From Ehretia macrophylla (Eukaryota; Streptophyta; Magnoliopsida; Boraginales; Ehretiaceae): a stretch of DNA of 64,000 nt. The translations under genes were made by a program, and so were the position numbers. The notes beneath the pieces were generated by a model that had not been told where the DNA came from, ran no database searches, and saw only the letters and a list, made by a program, of their open reading frames with translations. The stretch is taken from the NCBI GenBank assembly GCA_037974665.1, contig CM075783.1, positions 20,120,762 through 20,184,761 of the forward strand, read 5' to 3'. This document shows positions 45,605 through 57,392 of this stretch, piece by piece; positions within the stretch are counted from its first letter, which is position 1; the number at the start of each line of letters is the position of its first letter.

Positions 45605-45907
45605 AGAGTTTATTACCTGGTTAGTCTTTTATCTTCTTTCGGATTGTCTAGTTGGTTCCTCATCTTCAAAATGACCAGAAATTAGTCCCTTATCTTTCTC
45701 AGTTGTGCTACTGTTGGTCATTCCATCACTTTTTTTAACGATTTTAACATGTGCAAAACATGTGACATGTTTTTTTTAGGGCAAAATCGTCAAATCAAGT
45801 ACACACATATTTCATCCTCTTTCATTTAACCCTTCGATCTGTGTGTGTGAGAATTGCCCATTTAATTGAGAAATTTTTTTTCCCAAGTCAAACCCAGAAA
45901 AGTCAAA

Positions 45908-46039
45908 ATGGGTGATAAGTCAAACTCTTCTCCTCTGATTGCTCCTTCACTGATCACTCTTAGCAGCGAAATCGACCTTGAAGCCGACCCCGATGAACAA
46001 ATTTAGTGTCGAATTTGCATCGAAACTAATGGTGACAAC
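45908..46039 (+). pseudogene. RING-CH (RINGv/MARCH-type) gene fragment inside the MULE
   Basis: From ATG 45908 the frame reads MGDKSNSSPLIAPSLITLSS, then EIDLEADPDEQI, a TAG stop (46004-46006), then CRICIETNGDN. Plant RING-CH E3 ligases have an acidic lead-in followed by IQCRICLE at the start of the C4HC3 zinc finger. CAG to TAG would give the stop seen. Homology ends at about 46039, before the remaining zinc ligands. An intron-like stretch with a TTTCAG acceptor follows at about 46114. It is a captured 5' exon fragment and not a working ligase gene. Confidence 0.55.
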
Positions 46040-46139
46040 TTTTTTTTTTGCCTTTTTTATTTTTACCAGTTTGTTGGCATTGACTTATAAATTTTGCTAA
46101 TGTGTTTAATTTCAGATGTTGAGGACTAAAAGAAGCAAT

Positions 46140-46369
46140 TTTGATGTTAATTGTGTGTAAAATTGATGTGGGTTTTGATCGATTATGTTTTCTACAATAT
46201 TGGCATATTGAAAATGCAATGCGTTTCGAAAATCAAAATAGGTACTTACTTTTGCGAGATGAATCCTTAGTTTCCATTGCGATTGTAAGGTGCACACAAC
46301 AACATCTGCGCATTTGAGGGATTTGGGGGTACCGATTAGGGTTAGGGATTTGGGGCTTTGGGGTAGCAA
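46140..46369 (-). pseudogene. Second possible captured gene fragment in the MULE, minus strand
   Basis: The minus strand has a C-rich 5'-UTR-like stretch with repeated CCCAAATCCCTAACCC motifs. It is followed by ATGGAAACTAAGGATTCATC and a possible GTAAGT donor (about 46245-46250). The higher GC and splice-like ending suggest an exon, but the protein is not recognised. Confidence 0.3.
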
Positions 46370-46859
46370 TAAGGGTTAGGGATTTGAGGGGTATGGGTTT
46401 GGGAATCGGGTGTTGGGGTTAAATGAAAAAGGTGAAAATATTTGTTTGATTGCTTTTACATTTTTGCCCTCTAAAAAAGATATTACATGCTTTGCACATG
46501 CTAAAACCGTTAGAAAAGTGATGGAATGACTAACAGTGGTACAATAGAGAAAGATAAGAGACTAATCTATGGTCATTTTGAAGATAAATGACCAACTAGA
46601 TAATCAGAAAAAAAATAAAGGACTAACCGGATAATAAACCCTAAATAAAAATGATGAAGTTCAGAGACGAGTTGGATTTCGTTTTGACTTTTCCATTATG
46701 TGATCTTCAACATATCGGTGCAACATTGACTTCATTTATCAATGTTGATAAATGAAATGAAAATGAGCAAGACTTTGATACTGGATGAAACGTCAACTAA
46801 CGTAGCTTTACTATGATGAGTCTTTTAATTGATAAATCATGTGAAACTAGCTCTTCAGA

Positions 46860-47045
46860 TAAAATGGTAAAACATGGCAATTAATAGAAAGGTTATTAGT
46901 TAATAGCTTTTGTAAGTTTTTTACGGCAATTATCGGTGGTTAATTCTTTGGAATTGTTTTTCCAATGATAAAGGACTCTATAATTGCTTTTTTTATTTAT
47001 TTATCGGATGATCACATCAATGAACTGTAGGTTTGATCATATAAA
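46860..47045 (+). repeat. Upstream sequence of copy D, left part
   Basis: GGCAATTAATAGAAAGGTTATTAG matches the upstream region of copy B (33669). GATAAAGGACTCTATAATTGC and GATCACATCAATGAACTGTAGG then GATCATATAAA match 39020-39090 upstream of copy C. The continuation of this upstream region is found after 48151 and 49370, beyond two TRIM insertions. Confidence 0.6.
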
Positions 47046-48150
47046 TGTTGGAAAATGGATCTAGCACTCAAATACAAAGGAAACACAAAGCTTTTAGTGT
47101 GGTGTAGACTTAACCTACATTTACGGATGCCCAACATTTCCTTTATGACTACATAGGTTAATTGCTTTAGGGTACTTTGATATAAAGCCAATGAAGTCTA
47201 TTTATACTATTAGATAGGAAAACTAAGAAACACTCTATTTAAAATGAATCTAGGAATACAAAAAGACACAAGTTAGATACATGACTAGATTCATCACACT
47301 TCAATATTCAAATGCATCCTCAATTAATCTTCATGTACTCCACTTTGAAATGTCAAATTCTTTGAACTCCCTTATTCATTTTTCCAAGAACTAAAGAGTC
47401 ATCTTAGGTTTGGTTTGCATTCTCTAACACCCCCTTTAAACCAAAACCATCTTTACACCAAGTAGTGCCATTAATTTCTTGAATGCTTTAGCATTTCTTA
47501 ACGTTTCGACTTCTTCGTCAAAACGACCTTCATGCTGATCCTTTTCTTCTCAGCCTTGTTTAATTGTTCTGGTGCAACAACTATCTGCACAATGTGTCAA
47601 AAAAATAATCTTTAATAACGAGCTTTAACTCTCTCGTCTTTCTAGCGACTACTATACCATTTCTCTTGACGCGAGCACCTCTTGCTTCTAAAGTCCTCTT
47701 CTTGCCAACCTTATTTTAACCTTCTTCATTTGTTGGCAGCATATTAGAAGTGACTATGAATTTACTCCAAATGATTTTGGGTTTATTAGAAATGACTACA
47801 GACTTACGAATTCTCATAAAAAGCTAGGTTGTTGCCTTTATAAATATTTTTCACTCACTTCTCACTTTTCTCACTTTTCTTTTTTTTTCACTCTTTTTGT
47901 CTTTCTTCAACAACTCAATCCTTTTGCAATTGTATGCGACCTTGAGCTTTGATGCCACATGTTAAAAATTGGATCCAGCACACAAATGAAAAGAAAATAC
48001 AAATTTTTTAATGTGGTACGCATTTAGCCTACATCTACGGGCACCCAACGTTTCCCTTATGACTACATAGCTTGAATTGTTTTGAACCTTGTCACTTCAT
48101 TTCTCAACATTCTAAGAGTTATCTTGGATTTTGGTTTGTATTATCCAACA
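47046..48150 (-). mobile_element. Short non-autonomous LTR retroelement (TRIM-like) with 5-bp target duplication
   Basis: LTRs are 47046-47429 and 47960-48150, with TGTT/AACA ends. The target duplication ATAAA lies at 47041-47045 and 48151-48155. A polypurine tract (complement of CCCCCTTTAAA, 47430-47440) and a primer-binding site (complement of CTTGAGCTTTGATGCCA, 47941-47957) set the orientation as minus. The interior is about 530 bp without recognised gag or pol. The LTRs are unequal in length and clearly diverged, so this is an old copy. Confidence 0.75.
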
Positions 48151-48190
48151 ATAAAAATCCATGTTTCTAGAAAGTCTTAATGTAACAACA

Positions 48191-49369
48191 TGTTAAAATA
48201 TAATAGGTTTTAATATTATTCCTTATTTATTGATACTAGTTTAGGCAATAGTCTAGACTTAGGCATTATTATTTTGTTTCCTTATTAAACTCAATTTCAG
48301 GTTTCCGTATTGAATTATATTCCTAATTAGTCTGGTTCTTATTCTTGGTCACCAAGTTATGATGCTTATAAATAGACACTCTCATATTGTATTTTAGAAC
48401 ACCAAAAATTCAATATGTAGTCATTATATCTCTCTTCTAGAGCCACCATTGGTGGTGGCTCCTATTGTCTTGAATCAATATATATTTTATTCATATTGTT
48501 ATCTTTTCACTTTTTTCAACATGGTATCAGAGCTACCATCCTGGTAGCCAATGTCATTGTTATCTCATTATTCCCACCACCATCGTTGTCACTGTCGACT
48601 GTCTAGGCATCGAGTATCCGGTAGCCATCATTATGTGTGTCTTTAATTGTGGTCCTTTGATCATACATTTTCTCTTATTATGTGGTAAAAAGATGTTCTC
48701 TTTTTCCTCAATCATCCCTTCTAGGTGTTGGAGCGTCCGATTGCAATTGTCGTTGTATGCTTTCAGCCATGATCTTGATCGTACCTTCTTCTCATGATGT
48801 TGTAAGAAGACGTTATCTTCTTCCTCAGTCTTCCCTTGTCTCTGCGTATCGAGTGTCCGATTTCCGTCGTCGTTGTGTGCCTTCAGCCATGGTCCTTCGA
48901 TTTCATTTTGGTTTGATTCTAACTCCAAACGGATGTTCTTTTGGCTACTTTGATCAATGCCTTCAAGATGCCTCGACAATTATCAGTTATCAAACTCAAG
49001 TTGCTTCAGATTCACCATACTTGAGTTTGAGAGGGGCTGTTAAAATATAATAGGTTTTAATATTATTCCTTATTTATTGACACTAGTTTTGGCAATAGTT
49101 TAGACTTAGGCATTATTATATTGTTTCCAATTAGACTAGATTTCAGATTTGCGTATTGAATTATATTCCTAATTAGTCTGGTTCTTATTATTGGTCACCA
49201 AGTTATGATACCTATAAATAGACACTCTCATATTGTATTTTAGAACACCAAAAATTCAATATGTAGTCATTATATCTCTCTTCTAGAACTACCATTGGTA
49301 GTGGCTCCTATTGTCTTGAATCAATATATATTTTTTCTTCATATTTTTATCTTTCTTTTTCTTTCAACA
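48191..49369 (+). mobile_element. TRIM-like LTR retroelement with ~331-bp LTRs
   Basis: LTRs are 48191-48521 and 49038-49369 (TGTTAAAATATAATAGG to TTTCAACA), about 95% identical by eye. The primer-binding site is TGGTATCAGAGC (48522-48533), with a purine tract GAGAGGGGC before the second LTR. The interior of about 516 bp contains an approximately 115-bp unit repeated two to three times (with CGAGTGTCCGATT and TTCAGCCATG) and a short copia-like end (SLRGAVK). Probably non-autonomous. It is relatively young judging from LTR similarity. Confidence 0.85.
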
Positions 49370-49461
49370 TAACAATTTTTTTTTAATCTTGCATAACTAC
49401 AACTGTGTCAAAATTAATAAAAAAATATGCAAACCGTGTTTGATTTCAAGGTCATTTGAGC

Positions 49462-49470
49462 TATAAAAAG
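49462..49470 (+). promoter_or_regulatory. TATA box of membrane-family copy D
   Basis: TATAAAAAG followed by AAGCCCTTCTTCATAA, matching the block at 39203 upstream of copy C. It lies about 115 bp before the conserved start at 49585. Confidence 0.6.
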
Positions 49471-49584
49471 AAGCCCTTCTTCATAAATCAAGACTATCCC
49501 ATTTACATCAATTTCTAGCTTTTAGTAACAGTTATCACCCTCTAATTTCCTCAAATTTCTTCCATCTTGGCCAGCGTTGTCCTC

Positions 49585-50030
49585 ATGGAGTTTTCTTCGC
49601 TTTGGTACCTCTCCATTTGTTCCATCATCAGTCAGGTATCTTTAAAAATTGCCCTCGTTGCTTCAAATAAGGTCAATCTCCCAGTTCCCAATTTCATTTG
49701 GGAAATTTTTTGTTCAAGTCTATTTCTACTTGCATGCTTTCCATATTTTTATGCCTTCTTTTCACGACCCATGATAGTGCGTGATCTGGATATTGGGGAT
49801 AGCTCAAAAGAACTCTTCAACTTCAGTAAATTTCTTCTCTTCGTAATTGCTGGTTTCATAATATCCTTCCTGCGGTTCAGTTTCCCTATTCAAAATATTT
49901 ATTTCACATTATGGGCACAGTGGTTGTCTTCTTTGTCCTTCCTGGCCACTTTTTAAAAATTGCCGAGCTGGGTGTTAGAAATATCAATTTTTCAACGCGG
50001 GGAAGAAACTACTTGATTGGATTTGCAGGC
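49585..50030 (+). pseudogene. Membrane-family copy D, N-terminal part, cut by an Athila insertion
   Basis: The conserved start MEFSSLWYLSICSIISQVSL is at 49585; an in-frame upstream Met at 49567 is not conserved. Homology runs through TM2 (FPYFYAFFSRPM) and a TM3-TM4 region that is more diverged (FSKFLLFVIAGFIISFLRF). A stop at about 49954 ends the frame. A shifted frame then gives a trace of the core motif (LIGFAG, matching LTGFVG) up to the insertion point at 50030. The C-terminal part continues at 58645. Confidence 0.75.
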
Positions 50031-51228
50031 TGATGAATAAAGATCGTTTCCATGAGGACTGTGATTACTACCGAAATTAATTTAGCTTTAACTTTATTTG
50101 GACAATCAAATATGAGAGATTTTGAGTAAAAACTAATAAATAAAGTACTTTTGGAATTAATAACTAAAGCGAATACGAAATTAATAAAGAAGATAAATCA
50201 ATGATTAAAATGCTCTAGGGGTTCCGACTTTACCAAGATTAATCCTATTTGAAACTATTGATCTAAATCAATTGAAACATATTCCTTACGTTGCCAACAA
50301 TTTCGCTAAGGTAGATATTAATATTTCTCAACCATCAATAACCTATCCCAATAAGCAAGCTAAGTACATCTCTGTGATAACTGTGAACTCATGGAACGTT
50401 TTAAGCCCTAGAAATTCAAATGCTGCACTAGATCTCATAACTATCTCTAGCATATGACGATTTAATGGTATTTTATACGTGGTCTAATTTAGTTATCACT
50501 TCTCAGTCTCAAACCAAATCACGAATCATGTAATTGTTGATCAGGCAACCACAAGCATTAAACTTAGCATAAAATACTCAACGCAAATATGGAATAGTTC
50601 ATCAATTAATTCAAAACCAAAAATATCAAATATTCATAATCTGGCTACATCGTAGCCCTAGAAAAATAACTTAGAACATCATAATGAAATTAAATAAAAT
50701 CTCAATTGTAATGTAAAACATGATAAGAAAGATAGAGAAAACTAGGATTTGGAGAAGAATTGGCGCAGAAGTCCGTCTCCGGATCGTTCCTCCGACTTCA
50801 ACTCGCGAATCCTCTCTTTCTCTCCCTCTGAAACATTCTTTTTCTTCTCCTCTGAAACGTTGTTTTTTTCTGCCCACTTGATGGCTGCCTCCCAAAAGCT
50901 CCCCTCAAACGTTTATTTCCTTATCTTTAAACATAGGGTTTCTTCTTTTTGCGCATTTTTACAAAATTACCCTTAAAAATCCTGCGATACTGCGCAGCTG
51001 CGCTATGACTGCGCTACTTTAATTTTCAGCAATTTATCCACAAGTTGCATAAAAGCTTGCCCTTGTTCATTTTTCTTCAATCTTTGCCTCAAAATCCATA
51101 TCTTCTCATAAAATTCACCTACATCGCAAAACAAATATGGAAACAATCAAATTGCTCATAAATTACTCAAGAACTAACAAAATTTAAGTAAAAAGACGCT
51201 GAATAATATATCAATAATACACCCAACA
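50031..51228 (-). repeat. 3' LTR of the Athila element
   Basis: Pairs with 57393-58644. The two LTRs share the end ACACCCAACA on the plus strand but differ in overall length. Confidence 0.88.
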
Positions 51229-53989
51229 AATACCCCCAAACTTAAGCTTTGCTTGTCCCCAAGCAAAAGACACAACTAAAGAAAGAAACAAGGTAAAACT
51301 CCAGACTTGACACACAACCCCACATGAAAGAAATGTTGTAGGATAGTAAATTTTTACGGCCTCAGTAGCTTTATCCCAACTCAAGAGGTAACTTTCAATC
51401 ACAAGCATGAGAAATAATAACTTCACATAAGTTGCATTTTACTTCAAATCCCCCATATAAGTGTATGAATAGCCTCTATCCTAATCAATTATACCCGGAT
51501 GAGTTTATGCAAGCAAAGCGAGTTTTCAATGTGAATCTGTTATTTTCAATCACTTAGGACTTCATAGGCTTACTTTTCATGTCACTCTCCACTAATGTAG
51601 GTTAATCATAGCATTAAAAATCAGTAGGACTTTACATTTGGTTGTAACGTGTGGCTAGGGCCAAGGTAGGATAATGGATATAATACAAGGCTAAACTACC
51701 TATAACCACACAATTATTTGAGGATGTTCAATGGAGCACATGCCAACTCTACTTCTTACCACCAAAACTATTCAACTTATCTCTTATCTTCCATCTTTCA
51801 TTTCACTTCCTCAACAATCATTCACAACATTTAAAAACACATAAAGAGTCCACATTCCCCCAAACTTGCATTTTGATATTAATTACAAGGAGTGTGACTC
51901 TTCTCTTTTCTTTTCATTCTTCTTTTTTTTTTCTTTTGTTTTTCTCAATATTTCATTCATTTTTCTTTTTTTAAACAAAACAACACATCACCAAATTATC
52001 AAACCTCCCATCATTCAATGCAAAACATGGCTCCATATAATCATCCTAGAACAATCATATGTTACAAGTAGGAAGGTCATTAATTGGGATAATTAATTTG
52101 ACAAGCTAAGGAAGAATTTGTAGGTTGCACATGAAAGAAATGGCTAAGTAGGCTCAAATTGGTGGACTAAGGATATTCAATTATTACAAGGGTTGGCTTG
52201 AAAGGCTCAAACGATCCAAAGATGGCCTAAATCATTTCTCTAATGCTATGTAACCTAAGATTTCGCCTCGAATGACAATCAAGCAAGTTCTAAAGTCCTA
52301 TGATCATTTTTCTGTTAACTTAAACCACATAAACCTTCTCTAAGTAACAACATAATTAGGCAAGGCTAAGTGCGCAGTAGGTGGGGAATTTTCATAAACA
52401 AACTATGCTTTAGTCAATTGTCCTCATTACTTTCATGTCATATATACGCTACTCATCATCGGCCTATTTCTTATCTCTCCAGGATCACTTTCAAATTTTT
52501 TCAGTTTTTTCAATTTTTTTTAAAGTAACTAAAACACATAACATAATAAAAACAACACTTAACACAAAACTCAGTAAGACAGGTTCACAAAATAAGTAAA
52601 GAGGCACCACCCCCAAACTTTAAAGGAAAACATTGTCCTCAATGTTAAAATACAAAAGGAAAGAAATCAGAGGACTTCCCTGAATAATCGCACCAATTAT
52701 CAGCCAGTCACCAGAGGTACCACAGTCTTGAATGTGCAAAAAAGGAACAACAATGTTGTCTACTTTGCTGAGAGCTCGAACATACAGGTAACATCCAATC
52801 CAAATCCACAAACTGTTCTGCTCAACAAACAAAACTCACCACCACTACAAGTCAGTCAACAGAAAAAGTGTGCACTCACAACCATATGATATCCACTTCA
52901 AGCACGAGCCACCTAACAGACTCAAGAAAGGTGCTCAATGATCACAACCAGTCCCAATATCAGCTAACACCAAAACACAATTACATCCACTATAGCCCAA
53001 CCAACAACAAAGCAGTCACAAACTATCCAACCAATATGTCAATGTGCACTAAAAATAGTTTTTAAAGCCACAAGAGGTCGAACTGTACTTCAACCAAGTA
53101 ATCCATGTGCAGCACAAATCAACAATTCACAATAGCGGGTCACAAAGAGAACAGTTCATAAAGCACTAAATTTCAATTTGTCTATCTAGTTTGGTGAGAA
53201 TGCGTATAGCCAGTTATCATGTAATTCAAAGTCACAACAACCAATAGTAGTCAACAAGATTCTCAATAAACTCCATCCAACAATCAACAATGGAATCTCA
53301 ACCTCTTGTACGACACCAACTTCAAACCAACCTACAGTTTCTTTCTTTTGTTCTCTTTTTTGTTTGTATTTTTTTTTTGTTTTTCCAGTGTGAATCCAAC
53401 TAGCCCAACAAGAACCAGCACCCACCAAAACATTACTGGTCCCAGACGCCGCATGTTCTTCTCGCGTTTTGCAATTGAGGCACTCTTTTTTTTTTCTTTT
53501 GAACAGCGAACAGAGTACACACAAAATAAAAATTGAAAAATACTCACCCAGGCAAGAATTCTCGCTATCACTGTATGATAGATGTCGTCAACGCTGACGC
53601 CATGAATCGTAAGGGCGGTGATAATGGTCTTTCGTCAGGGAGAGATGGAGAGAGAGACCGACGCCAAGATCCGTGCCGTCGTCGTGGTGTTGAGAGGGAT
53701 GTGAAGGAGGACTGAAGCAAGAGAGCCGACAGAAAGAGATTCGTGTGGCGTTGGGCGCTGAGATCGGATATGGCGATGATAAGTGATGCGCCAGAGACGT
53801 GAGGGAGCTGTGTGATTTTTTTTTTCTTGTGGAACTAATAAGAAGGTAGAGAGTTTGTAGAGAGTTGGGTTTGTGTAAGTGGGTAAGGGTTTTGGAGCTT
53901 TTAGTATTTGGGTGGGTTGGATCTTAAGTATGTGAGTGGTGTAAGTGATGTTTAGATGGTGTGGGTAGCGGGTTAGATAGATGAGATTA

Positions 53990-54260
53990 TGGATTTGTGG
54001 GTCTGAAATTGTGGCTGCTTGAAATAATTTTTTTTCGAACGTCAGATGTAAAACGCCAGCGCAACTGTGCTATTTTTTAGCGTAGCAGCGCTACTGTTTT
54101 TGTGAACAGCTCTTTGAAAATGTAACTCTTAATACCGTCAGCGCAGTTGTGCTAGAATTTAGCGCAACAGCGCTACTGTTTTTTTTTCTTCAAACACCAA
54201 AGAGATGGATGCCAACGTAGCTGCGCTATTTTTTAGCGCAACCGCACTACTTCACAACTT
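53990..54260. repeat. Tandem GCGCAGC/GCTGCGCTA repeats in the Athila 3' region
   Basis: Three units of about 80-110 bp share CAGCGCA.CTGTGCTA and TTTAGCGCAACAGCGCTAC. The same palindromic core (GCGCAGCTGCGCTA) also occurs in both LTRs (about 50994 and 58409). Confidence 0.6.
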
Positions 54261-54549
54261 TATTTCTTCTTTTTTTTCTCTTCCATGCTCGCATCCCCTT
54301 CACTGCAAACATGAATTTCTTCATATTTTCTCCCTTAAATGACTTGGTAGAACCTCTCCTTCGCCTTGGCTTCCCCAAACTTATTCTTGAACCAATCATA
54401 ATAATAAAAATCAACAATTAACCTCGACAACTATAACTCAAAAATTAACTAAAAACAACTAACTATTAAATCAAGAAAAAAATAAGAAACTTCGGGTTGC
54501 CTCGCGAAAAGCGCTTATTTTAACGTCGACGGCCCGACGGAGCAATTTT

Positions 54550-55695
54550 TCAAGCAGAGTTGAGGTGGACAACAGACTTGTGCTTATCAAACTCATCATC
54601 CCAATAAACTTTTAACCGTTGTTCGTTGACCTTGAACATCCATTTCTCTGAATGGGTGACTTTCACAGCACCATAAGGTAACACCTTAGTCACAACAAAG
54701 GGGTCAGACCATCTTGACTTGTGTTTTTCAGGAATCCGTGGGTTATAAAGAAGTATTTGTTGCCCAGGAGATAAATCTTTTTCCGAAACGGATTTGTCAT
54801 GCCACTCGTTTGTCATCTCTTTGTAACTTCTTGAATTCTTATCTTCTTCATCACCTAATTCTTCCAACTCATTCAATTGCAACAATTCTTTCTCACCCAT
54901 TGCTTGTACACTCATGTTTAGTTGTTTAGTCGCCCAATATTCTTTGTGCTCCAATCCCACCAAAGAATTATCTTGTAACAAGCTCGCCTCCAAGGGATCC
55001 AATTGACCCCCATGGTTATACCCTATAACTTTTATGGCATCAATGCGAAAACAACTATCACTCGCTTCTGGGTACTTGTAAGCTTTGAACATATTAAAGG
55101 TTACCTCATCGTCTTGTACTCGCAACCTAAGCTCACCCTTTCGAACATCAATAAGTGCTCCTCCAGTTATAATGAAAGGTCTTCCAAGAATGATAGGAAT
55201 TTCCTTATATTCCTCCATATCAAGCACTATGAAATCTACAGGAAAAATGAATTTATCAATTTTGACGAGTACATCTTCAATTACTCCTCTGGGATGCTTT
55301 AGCGAACAATCAGCTAACTGTAGTGTAACAGTCGTAGATCTTGCCTCTCTAAAACCAAGCTTCATGAAAATAGACAAAGGCATCAAATTAATATTAGCAC
55401 CTAAATCACATAACGCTCGCTCAAAAATAACATTGCCAATTTCATAATGAATAGTAAAATTCCCCGGATCCTTGAGCTTTTGTGGTAGTTTCTTCTGTAG
55501 GATAGCACTGCACTCCTCAGTAAGTGCAATTGTCTCGTAATCTCCAAGCCTCCTCTTATTTGAAAGAATGTCTTTCATGAACTTCACATAACTAGGCATT
55601 TGTTCAAGTGCATTCGCGAATGGAATATTGATGTGAAGTTTCTTGAAGACTTCAAGAAATTTAGCAAATTGCTTATCAAGCTTATTTTTCTGCAA
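54550..55695 (-). mobile_element. Athila protease and integrase-tail-like region
   Basis: Contains the retroviral-type aspartic protease pattern around CDLGANINLMPLSIF and IPIILGRPFIITGGALIDV. Further on is LLYNPRIPEKHKSRWSDPF with GAVKV and VNEQRLKVYW, a pattern found at the C-terminal end of gypsy integrases. Fossil part of the Athila element. Confidence 0.8.
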
Positions 55696-55698
55696 TCG

Positions 55699-57323
55699 TT
55701 AAGAGAATGGCACAACTACATACGGCTCCTTCATAGGTTGTGGCTGAGCTTCTACTTTCTCTTTATCTTCTGCCTCATTCTTTGCTTCACTTTTTTCAAC
55801 CTTCTTAGCTCTCACTGGCTCCTCTAACTCTTTGCCGCTTCTCAAAGTGATCGCTTTATAATGCTCTATGCCATCTCTTCTGGGATTTACCTCTGAAGTG
55901 CTAGGTAAATTCCCTTGTTGTCTTTCTGAAAACATGGTAGCCATTTGGCTAAACTGTGCCTCTAAATTTCTGATTTGTGCAGATTGGTTATGGAGACTTA
56001 TCCTAGTTTCATTCATAAATTGAGTCTGGGAATTAGCCAACTGTGTTTGCGAATTCGCCAATTGAGCAATTACCTCATCCAAGTTCACCTTCTTCTCTGG
56101 TGGTGGGTTATTCTGCTTAGGCTGCAACACATTCTGAGTATTCTTCTAGGAAAAATTCGGATGATTACGCCATGCTGGATTATATCTGTTAGAGTACTGA
56201 TTGTGCTGTTGCCCATTAAAATTCCCTACATATTGTGCTTGTTCTGCTATGCCTTGCGCAATGGATTTCGAACCTGACATTCTACACTATGATGTGGACC
56301 ACAACAAAACTCGCACACCACTGCCGCTTGGACAGCATTAGTAGTCATTTGATTATTTTGCAACTGTTTCGCGAGATTGTCAATTTTCACTGTCAAGGCA
56401 GTTGTGACATCAATCTCATGAATCCCAGCTGTCTTCTTTGGTGCGACTCTCTCACTTGACCACTGCTGGTGGTTCAAAACAATATCCTCTAGCAACGCAT
56501 AAGCTTCATCTGCTGTCTTGTTCATTAAAGCTCCTCCTGCAGATGCATCTATCAAAGTTCTTGTGGAACTAATTAACCCATTGTAAAAATTATGAACTTG
56601 CATCCACCTGGGTACACTATGATTAGGACACTTCCTCAGCAATGCCTTATACCTTTCCCACGCTTCACATAGAGTTTCTCCTTCATGTTGCGCAAAATTA
56701 TTAATCTTTATGCGCAGCTTCGCTGTCTTTCCTGGTGGAAAAAATCTTGACAAAAACTTGTGCACCAAATCTTTCCAAGTAATGATTGAATCTGAAGGCA
56801 GCGAGTTCAACCATTCCTTAGCTTGATCCCTTAAAGAGAAAGGAAACAAGCGAAGGCGCAGAGCTTCATCAGTGACTCCATTATACTTAACTGTTCCACA
56901 AACTTCAAAAAAATTCACTATGTGCTGATTAGGATCTTCAGTGGGCAGTCCATGAAATGGGATATTCTGAATCAACTGTAGCGTCACTATCTTCAAGTCA
57001 AAATTATTCGCCTGAATCGCTGGCCTTCTAATCACAGGTTGAATTCCAGTGGGTGGCAAAGCATACTCTCGCAATGTTCTAGGCGGATTTTCCTGATTAT
57101 TTCCTTCTTGTGCTACCACGATGTCAGCCATATTTCCTTGCAAATGATAGGTAGTTGTAGTAGCTCTTTTCTCCTTTTTGTTCTTCCGACAGGTTCGTTC
57201 TATCTCAGGATCGAAAGACAACAAATTGCTATCTCCCAGCTTTCGCATACACCTAAAGGAATATGTTCCTGAAACACACGTAACGAAAATAAGAGAACAA
57301 AAACAAAATAAAATAAAATCCAA
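55699..57323 (-). mobile_element. Athila gag region
   Basis: Retrotrans_gag pattern: FHGLPTEDPNQHIVNFFEVC, RLRLFPFSLRDQAKEWLNSL, KFLSRFFPPGKTAKLR and GETLCEAWERYKALLRKCP. A zinc-knuckle-like CEFCCGPHHSVEC and a Gln/Asn-rich segment follow. Fossil part of the element. Confidence 0.88.
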
Positions 57324-57392
57324 AGTAAAATCAAAGCTATTTGGTATCGATATTAATAATTAACACAGTCCTCGGCAACGGCGCCAAAAACT

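Larger units (their letters stand above)
45605..46642. mobile_element. MULE with long terminal inverted repeats carrying gene fragments (Pack-MULE)
   Basis: The left end (AGAGTTTATTACCTGGTTAG onward) and the right end (the complement of AGGGTTTATTATCCGGTTAG) form inverted repeats of about 170-180 bp. These include matching internal blocks (GACCATAGATTAGTC, CTAACAGTGGTAC, ATGTGCAAAGCATGT types). Flanks are A/T-rich, so the 8-9-bp duplication is uncertain. The 700-bp interior holds DNA of genic character that differs from the surroundings: a RING-CH-like fragment on the plus strand and a CCCAAATCC-rich, exon-like segment on the minus strand. There is no transposase, so it is non-autonomous. Confidence 0.7.

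Noticed and set aside
46320-46385. Telomere-like TTAGGG repeats
   Set aside because: Only a few GGGTTAGGGATTT units mixed with other bases, better explained as an exon or 5' UTR repeat in the captured fragment.
48682-49050. 122-aa frame as a host gene
   Set aside because: It lies wholly inside a TRIM-like element and is built of its internal repeat, ending at the LTR.
53186-53715. Overlapping 60-112-aa frames
   Set aside because: They lie in the non-coding 3' part of the Athila element, with low-complexity composition and no recognised domain.
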